A DNA stretch of 5,439 nt from assembly GCA_003516705.1 (NCBI GenBank), contig DPCJ01000037.1:278-5716 (forward strand). The letters run 5' to 3'. Shown here piece after piece: positions 1 through 4,508 of this stretch. The notes beneath the pieces were generated by a model. That model was not told where the DNA came from, searched no databases, and worked only from the letters and a program-made list of their open reading frames with translations. Source of the stretch: Prolixibacteraceae bacterium. Lineage in GTDB: Bacteria > Bacteroidota > Bacteroidia > Bacteroidales > Prolixibacteraceae. Every line of letters begins with the position of its first letter. The stretch's first letter is position 1. Made by a program: the position numbers and the translations under genes.

Positions 1-296
1 AAATTCCCAAGTAAAACCGATTTGATATCGTTGGCGTGAATCATTCCAACCCCAGACCACTGTGGTTCGCCATTTTGAAAAACCATCACTGTAGGCAAAT
101 GCTGAATCCTGTATTTCGATGCTATAAGCGGATTTTTATCCACATCAACTTTCACCACACGGATGTTTCTTTTCAATTCCGATTTTACTTCTTTTAAAAC
201 GACAGGGATTTGTCGGCAAGGTTCACACCATTCAGCAAAAAAATCGACAACCACTGGTTTGTTTGATTTTATCAGGTGAAAAAAACGCAAGCTCAT
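1..296 (-). CDS. Thioredoxin-family protein, 3' end cut by the left window edge
   Basis: This is a thiol-disulfide oxidoreductase of the thioredoxin fold, lacking any signal peptide in the visible part and so probably cytoplasmic. The first 98 residues are visible. They include the beta strand VVVDFF, the active site WCEPC (Cys24, Cys27), a DVDKNP segment and the cis-proline loop LPTVMVF (Pro68), in the order and spacing of classical thioredoxins of about 100-110 residues, so only the last turn or helix is missing. The active-site dipeptide is Glu-Pro instead of the canonical Gly-Pro, which may shift the redox potential (inference). The ATG at 296 is chosen because it starts the conserved fold, overlaps the stop of the upstream DUF6132 gene by 4 bp (ATGA), and has AGGAG 8 nt upstream. 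The overlap implies one transcript and coupled translation. Confidence in the family is very high; the specific partner is unknown. Confidence 0.95.
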   Translation of the reverse strand, partial: MSLRFFHLIKSNKPVVVDFFAEWCEPCRQIPVVLKEVKSELKRNIRVVKVDVDKNPLIASKYRIQHLPTVMVFQNGEPQWSGVGMIHANDIKSVLLGN

Positions 297-529
297 GATT
301 CTTTCTCCTTTCCTTTATTTTTTCTTTTCTCCAAAATATCATGAATGAAATCACCGGCCAGATATCCAACAGCTGCTCCCCACAACGTGCTCCAATACCA
401 CACCGATTTGATGGCACACGTACCGCTGGTACACCCTACAAACCGCCAATACAAAAATCCGCCGATTGCTCCTGCAATGGTAAAAACGATCTGAATACGG
501 TGCTTTTGAATAAATTCCCTGATGTTCAT
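293..529 (-). CDS. Small two-helix membrane protein, DUF6132 family
   Basis: A 78-residue protein of unknown function that I recognise as DUF6132-like from the signature GCTSGTC near residues 32-38, between two hydrophobic segments (about residues 12-31 and 45-60). The N-terminus is short and basic (IQKHR) and the C-terminal tail is strongly charged (EKRKNKGKEKE), predicting a small inner-membrane hairpin with cytoplasmic ends. The two cysteines (Cys33, Cys38) sit at the junction of the first hydrophobic segment and the loop and are the striking conserved feature of the family. The gene overlaps the following thioredoxin gene by 4 bp, so the two are almost certainly co-expressed. A role as a thiol or metal partner of the thioredoxin is inference. 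The ATG at 529 is the only start that keeps the whole first helix; it lacks a clear ribosome binding site. Confidence 0.85.
   Translation of the reverse strand: MNIREFIQKHRIQIVFTIAGAIGGFLYWRFVGCTSGTCAIKSVWYWSTLWGAAVGYLAGDFIHDILEKRKNKGKEKES
305..309 (-). promoter_or_regulatory. Shine-Dalgarno-like site for the thioredoxin gene
   Basis: On the minus strand AGGAG lies 8 nt before the thioredoxin ATG, inside the last codons (Lys/Glu-rich tail) of the DUF6132 gene. It is the best Shine-Dalgarno match before any start in this window, where most starts have only A-rich leaders. It supports the choice of ATG at 296 and translation re-initiation at the ATGA overlap. Confidence 0.55.
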
Positions 530-595
530 GTGATTTGAAACACAGGTTTTGATTAAATGTTTGAAGGTTTGTATCAGAAAAAATGATGAGTTATA

Positions 596-611
596 GTTTT
601 TCTCGAAAAAC
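596..611. repeat. Small inverted repeat in the divergent intergenic region
   Basis: GTTTTT and AAAAAC form perfect 6-bp arms around a CTCG centre. It lies between the divergent DUF6132/thioredoxin and macro-domain genes, where promoters for both directions must be. It could be an operator or a weak hairpin, but the arms are nearly all A/T and may be chance. Confidence 0.3.
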
Positions 612-655
612 GGAAGTTTTCAGGATGAGATTTTTAATTTTAAAGCTGTGGAAAA

Positions 656-711
656 AGGGTGAATGAGTAAATGGGTTATTGAGTAAATGAGTTATTGGGT
701 GACTGAGAACA
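656..711 (+). repeat. Seven-unit 8-bp tandem array, consensus TGRGTNAN
   Basis: Seven consecutive 8-bp units with no spacing: AGGGTGAA, TGAGTAAA, TGGGTTAT, TGAGTAAA, TGAGTTAT, TGGGTGAC, TGAGAACA. Positions 1 to 5 of the unit are well conserved and the last three vary. The unit length is not a multiple of three and the words contain TGA/TAA, so plus-strand reading frames are closed. The array fills part of the divergent intergenic region upstream of the macro-domain gene and is followed after 4 bp by a second 8-bp array with a different word. Function unknown. Confidence 0.85.
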
Positions 712-715
712 TAAA

Positions 716-755
716 ACATTATAGCATTACAGCATTCACGCATTATAGCATTGAA
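716..755 (+). repeat. Five-unit 8-bp tandem array, consensus GCATTAYA
   Basis: Five contiguous 8-bp units: ACATTATA, GCATTACA, GCATTCAC, GCATTATA, GCATTGAA. The core GCATT is invariant except for the first base of the first unit; the last three positions vary. The final unit ends one base before the ATG of the macro-domain gene, so the array forms the immediate untranslated leader of that gene and replaces any ordinary ribosome binding site. Function unknown. Confidence 0.85.
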
Positions 756-756
756 A

Positions 757-1257
757 ATGAAAATAAAACTCATTCAGGGTGATATCACAAAACTTGAAGT
801 TGAAGCGATTGTAAATGCAGCCAACTCAACTTTGCTTGGTGGTGGCGGGGTTGATGGAGCCATTCACCGGGCTGCCGGACCGGGTTTACTTGCTGAATGC
901 CGCAATTTAAACGGTTGTGCAACCGGCGATGCAAAAATTACCAAAGGGTACAATCTGCCGGCAAGATTTGTGATTCACACAGTCGGGCCGGTGTGGCATG
1001 GTGGAAAATCGGGTGAACCGCAAAAGCTGGCCTCGTGTTACCGGCGAAGTCTGGAAATTGCTGTTGAAAACGGAGTGAAAACCATCGCTTTTCCAAACAT
1101 CAGCACTGGTGTTTATGGATATCCGAAACTACAGGCAGCCGGAATTGCCTTTGCAGAAGTAACCCGCTTTCTTACGGTTCATCCTGAAATTGATACTGTG
1201 ATTTTTTGTGTTTTCGATGAAGAAAATTATATGATTTATAAAAATTTACTGTTATGA
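757..1257 (+). CDS. Macro-domain ADP-ribose hydrolase (O-acetyl-ADP-ribose deacetylase / YmdB-MacroD type)
   Basis: A single-domain cytoplasmic macro protein of 166 residues, close to the family length. Enzymes of this class hydrolyse O-acetyl-ADP-ribose and remove mono-ADP-ribose from acidic residues of proteins. Visible motifs in order: IQGDIT (Asp9 contacts adenine), IVNAANSTLLGGGGVDGAIHRAAG at about 18-41 with the residues equivalent to the catalytic Asn and Asp of YmdB (Asn23, Asp33), TGDAKITKGYNLP, VIHTVGP, and the phosphate-binding loop FPNISTGVYGYP. All key residues are present, so it should be active. An in-frame TTG at 751 would add two residues, but it lies inside a repeat unit and the ATG at 757 gives the usual MKIKLIQGDI start. 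The stop overlaps the next gene's start by 4 bp. No Sir2 gene or ADP-ribosyl transferase is visible nearby. Confidence 0.95.
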   Translation: MKIKLIQGDITKLEVEAIVNAANSTLLGGGGVDGAIHRAAGPGLLAECRNLNGCATGDAKITKGYNLPARFVIHTVGPVWHGGKSGEPQKLASCYRRSLEIAVENGVKTIAFPNISTGVYGYPKLQAAGIAFAEVTRFLTVHPEIDTVIFCVFDEENYMIYKNLLL

Positions 1258-1694
1258 AACATTTAGTTTATACGGTCATACTGATAACTTTTTTTGCCTG
1301 TTCGCCTGCACACAAACCAACTGTTGAAGAACTATTTACAACCGACCGGAACTTTTCGGCAATGTCGGTTGAAAAGGGATTTCCGGCAGCGTTCGCCGGA
1401 TTTGCGCACGAAAACGGGGTGATTCTTCGAGAAAACAGTATGCCAATTACAGGCAAAGCTACAATTGCAGCATTGTATGCAAAAGCCGACACTACCGGGG
1501 TGCATTTTACATGGGAACCTTTGGCCGGCGATATTGCCGTTTCAGGTGAATTGGGTTATACTTACGGAATTTACACCTTGAAAAAAGATACGATTCTGGA
1601 ACAGGGAACCTATGTTTCGATATGGAAAAAAGACATTACAGGAAATTGGAAGTATGTACTTGATACAGGAAATGAAGGATTGGAAAAAAAATGA
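1254..1694 (+). CDS. Putative lipoprotein with NTF2-like (DUF4440/SnoaL-type) domain
   Basis: A 146-residue exported protein. Residues 1-16 form a short signal peptide ending in FFAC followed by Ser-Pro; Cys16 is the probable lipidated residue, although position -3 is Phe rather than the canonical Leu. The mature part resembles NTF2-like DUF4440 proteins: an N-terminal helix region (TVEELFTTDRNFSAMSVEKG), a middle GFAHENGVILRENSMPITGK segment, and C-terminal beta strands (FTWEPLAGDIAVSGELGYTYG, GTYVSIWKKD, GNWKYVLDTGN). Many such proteins have no known reaction, and the fold binds small ligands in a cone-shaped pocket. The ATG overlaps the macro gene stop (ATGA), so the two are probably translated from one mRNA, which is odd because the partner is cytosolic. 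The fold assignment comes from pattern recognition; lipoprotein status is likely but not certain. Confidence 0.8.
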   Translation: MKHLVYTVILITFFACSPAHKPTVEELFTTDRNFSAMSVEKGFPAAFAGFAHENGVILRENSMPITGKATIAALYAKADTTGVHFTWEPLAGDIAVSGELGYTYGIYTLKKDTILEQGTYVSIWKKDITGNWKYVLDTGNEGLEKK

Positions 1695-1702
1695 TACTTT
1701 TG
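1695..1702 (+). promoter_or_regulatory. Candidate Bacteroidota -7 promoter element for the cold-shock gene
   Basis: TACTTTTG matches the Bacteroidota primary-sigma consensus TAnnTTTG at every defined position and is followed by CA, as often seen. It directly abuts the stop codon of the lipoprotein gene. No good -33 TTG is found at the usual distance (only ATG around 1672), so the site is uncertain. If used, transcription would start near 1709 and give the cold-shock gene an untranslated leader of roughly 180 nt. Confidence 0.45.
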
Positions 1703-1841
1703 CAAAAAAAACGGATTTAAGAATTTGTGCGTTACTATTTTTAACCTCTGGTTTTGTTGAATTTCAGCCTGCACATTTAAATCTTCATTTTTTATTATTT
1801 TTTGGTGGCTTAAAATAGAGCCATACAACAAATTCCGGATA

Positions 1842-1854
1842 CATTTCGGAAATG
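1842..1854. repeat. 13-bp palindrome in the leader of the cold-shock gene
   Basis: CATTTC and GAAATG form perfect 6-bp arms around a central G, 35 bp before the ATG of the cold-shock gene; two further pairs match beyond one mismatch (1839-1840 with 1856-1857). It may be a protein-binding site. As RNA the one-base loop is too tight, so some of the pairs would open. It lies downstream of the candidate promoter, inside the predicted leader. Confidence 0.3.
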
Positions 1855-1889
1855 GATGTTTTTAATTAAATTGCAGAAAAAAATTAGTT

Positions 1890-2336
1890 ATGGGAAGATC
1901 GCACGAATCGTTTAACAAAAAAGAAGTTCGAAACAAAAAAGAAAAGAAACGGAAAGACAAGGAAGCTAAAAAAATTGCACGTAAAGATGGCGAAAAATCG
2001 AGTTTTGATGATATGATAGCCTACGTGGATGAAAATGGCAATATTACCAGCGAACCGATTGATCCGGGAAGAAGGACAGAAATAAATCTTGAAGATATTG
2101 CAGTAAGCGTGCCTAAAGGAGTAAAAGAGGATGAAGATCCGGTGCGCAGAGGGGTGGTTTCGTTTTATAACGATTCAAAAGGATTTGGTTTTATCAAAGA
2201 CATGGAAACAAAACAGGATGTTTTTGTTCATGCCAACAATGTGATTGGAGAAATCAAAGAAGGCAACATGGTCACTTTTGAAGTGGAACGCGGTCAGCGC
2301 GGACCAACGGCCGTCAGGGTACAAATCAGCAAATAA
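1890..2336 (+). CDS. Cold-shock-domain protein with basic N-terminal extension
   Basis: A 148-residue nucleic-acid-binding protein. Residues 10-34 are almost entirely Lys/Arg/Glu (KKEKKRKDKEAKK), probably a disordered or helical RNA-binding arm. Next comes a linker with DDMIAYVDENGNITSEP (40-56) that is characteristic of this Bacteroidota subfamily. The C-terminal cold-shock domain covers about 86-147, with RNP1 at KGFGFI (97-102) and RNP2 at VFVH (111-114), plus the closing strands MVTFEVERG and GPTAVRVQIS. Members bind single-stranded RNA/DNA and act as RNA chaperones; the specific role of the extended type is not established to my knowledge. The start ATG is preceded by A-rich sequence with no Shine-Dalgarno site. 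A long intergenic leader with a -7-like box precedes it, and the DUF1456 gene follows after 45 bp with no terminator, suggesting one transcript. Confidence 0.93.
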   Translation: MGRSHESFNKKEVRNKKEKKRKDKEAKKIARKDGEKSSFDDMIAYVDENGNITSEPIDPGRRTEINLEDIAVSVPKGVKEDEDPVRRGVVSFYNDSKGFGFIKDMETKQDVFVHANNVIGEIKEGNMVTFEVERGQRGPTAVRVQISK

Positions 2337-2381
2337 TACAACGGTAAAATCTACTGTTTCATTAGGTTTTAAAAGGACAGG

Positions 2382-2849
2382 ATGGACAACAACGATGTTT
2401 TGCGGCGCATGCGGTACGCATTCGAACTGAATGATGCTGCAATGTCACATGTTTTCGAATTGGGCGGAGTGCAGCCTGCACCCGAAACCATCAAACTTTG
2501 GCTGAAAAAAGATGTTGACCCCGAATATGTTTTGGTCAGCGATTTTAATCTGGCTGCCTTTTTAAATGGTTTTATTATCAGCAGGCGCGGCAAAAAGGAA
2601 GGACCGCAACCTGTTCCTGAATCACAGCTAAGTAATAACCTGATTCTCCGTAAAATAAAAATCGCACTCGACCTGAAAGATGAAGACATTTTGCAAATTC
2701 TTGAGTTGGCTGGTATGAAAATCAGCCGCCACGAACTAAGTGCCCTGTTTCGTAATCCGGCACAGGCACAATATCGCGAATGCAAAGACCAGTTGCTAAG
2801 AAATTTCATGAATGGTTTGCAATTGAAATACAGGGAGAAGAAGGTTTGA
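2382..2849 (+). CDS. yehS: DUF1456 family protein (YehS-like)
   Basis: A 155-residue cytoplasmic protein that aligns over its full length with the DUF1456 family typified by E. coli YehS (about 156 residues). Recognisable segments are NNDVLRRMRYAF, IKLWLKK, LAAFLNGFIISRRGK, NNLILRKIKIALDLKDEDIL and RECKDQLLRNFMNGL. It is built from two homologous halves (about 3-69 and 85-152) joined by a Pro-rich linker EGPQPVPES, each starting with Asn-Asn and ending with a [FL]NG[LF] helix. The function is unknown; the fold is all-helical. The ATG at 2382 is preceded by AAGGACAGG, a close purine-rich site. The gene follows the cold-shock gene by 45 bp on the same strand, consistent with co-transcription. 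The stop codon is only 4 bp from the start of the 7-bp repeat array. Confidence 0.93.
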   Translation: MDNNDVLRRMRYAFELNDAAMSHVFELGGVQPAPETIKLWLKKDVDPEYVLVSDFNLAAFLNGFIISRRGKKEGPQPVPESQLSNNLILRKIKIALDLKDEDILQILELAGMKISRHELSALFRNPAQAQYRECKDQLLRNFMNGLQLKYREKKV

Positions 2850-2853
2850 AGAA

Positions 2854-2958
2854 TTGATACTGGATGCTTGATGCTTGATGCTTGAAATTTGGAGCTTGAT
2901 ATTTGATACTTGATATTTGATACTTGATATTTGATACTTGATATTTGATACTTGATTC
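2854..2958 (+). repeat. Fifteen-unit 7-bp tandem array, consensus TTGATAY
   Basis: Exactly 15 contiguous 7-bp units (105 bp). In order: TTGATAC, TGGATGC, TTGATGC, TTGATGC, TTGAAAT, TTGGAGC, then TTGATAT and TTGATAC alternating four times (2896-2951, four perfect 14-bp copies), then TTGATTC. The first six units are diverged while the last nine are nearly perfect, which suggests recent expansion in 14-bp steps on the right side. All three plus-strand frames meet a TGA every 21 bp, while the opposite strand is open in every frame and would read a false IKYQISS-type heptapeptide repeat. The array begins right after the DUF1456 stop and ends 23 bp before the racemase start. Function unknown. Confidence 0.95.
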
Positions 2959-2981
2959 TAACAATCTCAAATCTATTATAA

Positions 2982-3674
2982 ATGAAAACCATAGGACTTA
3001 TTGGCGGAATGAGCTGGGAATCATCAGCCGTGTATTACAATATCATAAATCGAAAAGTACGCGAAGTCCTGGGTGGATTTCATTCGGCCAAAAGTGTGAT
3101 GGTAACAGTTGAGTTCGATGAAATTCAGACACTTCAACACAAAGAAGACTGGAATGCCCTTGAAAGTATAATGGTAAAATCGGCCAGACAACTCGAAACC
3201 GCCGGAGCCGATTTTGTGGTTCTTTGCACCAACACAATGCATCTGTGCAGTCCGGCAATTGTACAGAATATCTCGATTCCGTTTCTGCACATTGCCGAAG
3301 CAACCGGACTGAAAATTGCTGAAACGGGTCTTAAAAAAGTGGCGCTGCTTGGAACGCGTTTCACCATGGAAAAAGATTTTTACAAAACCTACATCCTCGA
3401 ACATTTTGGGATTGAAGTTATTATCCCTGAAGAACCGGAACGCGAAATCATTCACAATACCATTTATAATGAACTGGTTCAAGGTGTTATTCTTGATAAA
3501 TCGCGCCTGAAATTTCAGCAAATCATTGGTAATCTCGAAAAGAGAGGAGCCGAAGGAGTGATTCTGGGTTGTACCGAAATTCCATTGCTGATTTCGCAAA
3601 AAGATGTTCAAATTCATGTTTTCGATACCACAACCATTCATGCTGAAATGGCGGTGAGATGGGCATTGCAATAA
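2982..3674 (+). CDS. Aspartate/glutamate racemase family protein (YgeA/RacX type)
   Basis: A 230-residue, PLP-independent amino-acid racemase of the Asp/Glu racemase superfamily, full length for the family. It opens with the signature MKTIGLIGGMSWESS (residues 1-15). The two catalytic cysteines are present in CTNTMH (Cys82) and LGCTEIPLL (Cys197), one at the end of each pseudosymmetric half, with GTRFTM (about 124-129) in between. These enzymes abstract the alpha proton with one cysteine and reprotonate with the other. YgeA-type members have a broad specificity and do not necessarily act on aspartate, so the substrate is not assigned here. It is cytoplasmic, with no signal peptide. The ATG at 2982 gives the canonical N-terminus; the leader is A/T-rich with no Shine-Dalgarno site and the 7-bp repeat array sits immediately upstream. 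It is convergent with the SOUL gene, 38 bp apart. Confidence 0.94.
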   Translation: MKTIGLIGGMSWESSAVYYNIINRKVREVLGGFHSAKSVMVTVEFDEIQTLQHKEDWNALESIMVKSARQLETAGADFVVLCTNTMHLCSPAIVQNISIPFLHIAEATGLKIAETGLKKVALLGTRFTMEKDFYKTYILEHFGIEVIIPEEPEREIIHNTIYNELVQGVILDKSRLKFQQIIGNLEKRGAEGVILGCTEIPLLISQKDVQIHVFDTTTIHAEMAVRWALQ

Positions 3675-3698
3675 AATTACAAACAGGTTAATCCAGTA

Positions 3699-3716
3699 AT
3701 AATCATAAATGATTAT
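3699..3716. terminator. A/T-rich palindrome between convergent genes, possible weak bidirectional terminator
   Basis: ATAATCAT and ATGATTAT form perfect 8-bp arms around AA (practically a 7-bp stem with a 4-nt loop). It lies between the convergent racemase and SOUL genes and overlaps the SOUL stop codon by a few bases. The stem has only one G/C pair and there is only a short T-rich stretch after it, so termination strength would be low. The position is what makes the call plausible. Confidence 0.4.
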
Positions 3717-4330
3717 CTCATTTTATCAATAAATTCGTTTGGATTAAAATCAACAAGTTCAAACTGCACTTCGTTTCTCCGGTTTAACGGCTGAAACGGA
3801 GAATTATAGCCTAAAAATTCAAATTGGATGGAGTGTTTAATTCTGAGTTGATTCAGAATTTCAGCAAGTTTCTCCCTGTGTTTTGCTATTTCTGCCTCAT
3901 TCGCATAACCACCAAATTGCACAGAAGCAGTGTACATCGGTTTCGATTTGTGCAACAGAATTCGTTTATCTTTTGGTTCGGGTAATTTATCAAACTCCAT
4001 TTCCGATGGCAACACAAAACTCATGCTATTCAGTTTTTCATTCCCCGACATGCGTACCGGCGAAGTCATGGCAATCTGGCTGTTTTCTTCGTTACCCCCG
4101 AAAATATAGCCTGCCAGTACCTGAAATCCTGAATTACGGGAATTATCGTAAGTCCCGTTCATCTCAACCGTAGCCAAAATTGCTTCGGGATAAAACCTGA
4201 TTTCAAATTTTTCTTTGGTGTAAAGAACCTCGTATTTCTGTGTTTCAGTTTTTGCTTTTGTCATGGTGTAAATGCCTGTGATAAGAATGATTATCAGAAC
4301 CAATGAGCTTGTAATTATTAATGCTTTCAT
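3713..4330 (-). CDS. Membrane-anchored SOUL heme-binding family protein
   Basis: A 205-residue protein. Residues 4-20 are a strongly hydrophobic segment (LIITSSLVLIIILITGI) without a cysteine or clear cleavage site, so it is probably an uncleaved N-terminal anchor with the rest outside the cytoplasmic membrane. The remainder is a SOUL/HBP domain: YEVLYTKEKFEIRFYPEAILATVE (33-56), the family hallmark GFQVLAGYIFGGNEENSQIAMTSPV (68-92), MSFVLPSEM (103-111), a helix around ANEAEIAKHREKLAEILNQL, and the C-terminal FLGYNSPFQPLNRRNEVQFEL (172-192). SOUL proteins bind heme or tetrapyrroles in some eukaryotic cases; whether bacterial members do is unsettled, and no obvious axial histidine can be assigned by eye. 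It lies 31 bp downstream of a strong terminator hairpin in the same direction and is convergent with the racemase gene. Confidence 0.93.
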   Translation of the reverse strand: MKALIITSSLVLIIILITGIYTMTKAKTETQKYEVLYTKEKFEIRFYPEAILATVEMNGTYDNSRNSGFQVLAGYIFGGNEENSQIAMTSPVRMSGNEKLNSMSFVLPSEMEFDKLPEPKDKRILLHKSKPMYTASVQFGGYANEAEIAKHREKLAEILNQLRIKHSIQFEFLGYNSPFQPLNRRNEVQFELVDFNPNEFIDKMR

Positions 4331-4360
4331 TTTATTCAGATTTTATTACGTGTTTTAAAT

Positions 4361-4391
4361 AAAAGGTTGCCAAATAAATTGGCAACCTTTT
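4361..4391 (-). terminator. Strong stem-loop terminator after the fasciclin gene
   Basis: Perfect 13-bp arms, AAAAGGTTGCCAA and its reverse complement, around a 5-nt loop. The GC-rich middle with A-tract at the base and T-tract (TTTTATTT on the minus strand) is a textbook intrinsic terminator that works in both directions. It lies about 117 bp after the stop of the fasciclin gene and ends 30 bp before the SOUL start codon, so it should end the fasciclin transcript. It leaves almost no room for a separate SOUL promoter downstream of it. Confidence 0.85.
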
Positions 4392-4398
4392 GGGAATG

Positions 4399-4424
4399 GC
4401 ATCGGAATTTTACAAACCCGATGC
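4399..4424 (-). repeat. Second inverted repeat adjacent to the terminator
   Basis: GCATCGG and CCGATGC form perfect 7-bp arms around a 12-nt A/T-rich loop. On the minus strand it comes 7 nt before the strong terminator hairpin, giving two tandem stem-loops between the fasciclin and SOUL genes. It has no proper T-tract on the minus strand. It may stabilise the 3' end of the fasciclin mRNA or be part of a leader for SOUL. Confidence 0.5.
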
Positions 4425-4442
4425 TGTTTTCAGGTAATTGCT

Positions 4443-4471
4443 CAAATTAATGTTGATTTCCACAACACAAA
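4443..4471 (-). promoter_or_regulatory. Weak candidate promoter for the SOUL gene
   Basis: On the minus strand TTTG (4468-4471) is followed after 17 bp by TTAATTTG (4443-4450), which fits the Bacteroidota TTTG / TAnnTTTG pattern except for one base of the -7 box. If real, it would start a transcript around 4436 that passes through both stem-loops before reaching the SOUL gene. One mismatch in a short A/T-rich motif is easily chance. Confidence 0.2.
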
Positions 4472-4508
4472 TCCTTAATCACCTTTGAAACAAAAATTGA
4501 ACAAAACC

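Noticed and set aside
656..755. CRISPR array
   Set aside because: The units are 8 bp and contiguous, with no unique spacers, and no cas gene is nearby. The same applies to the 7-bp array at 2854-2958.
751..756. TTG start giving the macro protein two extra residues
   Set aside because: The TTG is part of the last GCATT repeat unit; the ATG at 757 yields the family-typical N-terminus.
591..773. Minus-strand open frame of 60 codons with HPITHLLNNPFTHS-like repeats
   Set aside because: It is the reverse reading of the 8-bp arrays, with no recognisable domain and a composition dictated by the repeat.
757..1694. ADP-ribosylation toxin-antitoxin system (DarTG-like)
   Set aside because: The macro protein is of the stand-alone YmdB/MacroD type, and its partner is a probable lipoprotein with an NTF2-like fold, not an ADP-ribosyl transferase.
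1612..1818. Plus-strand open frame of 68 codons overlapping the end of the lipoprotein gene
   Set aside because: Its first part is the lipoprotein gene in another frame and its tail is A/T-rich intergenic sequence; it has no ribosome binding site or family resemblance.
2369..2992. Minus-strand open frame of 207 codons with IKYQISS-type heptapeptide repeats
   Set aside because: It is antisense to the well-recognised DUF1456 gene, and its repetitive part is only the 7-bp array read backwards. The array has no stop codon in any minus-strand frame, so openness there is not evidence of coding.
3024..3671. Minus-strand open frame of 215 codons
   Set aside because: It is fully antisense to the racemase gene, whose catalytic motifs are clear; the translated product resembles no family I know.
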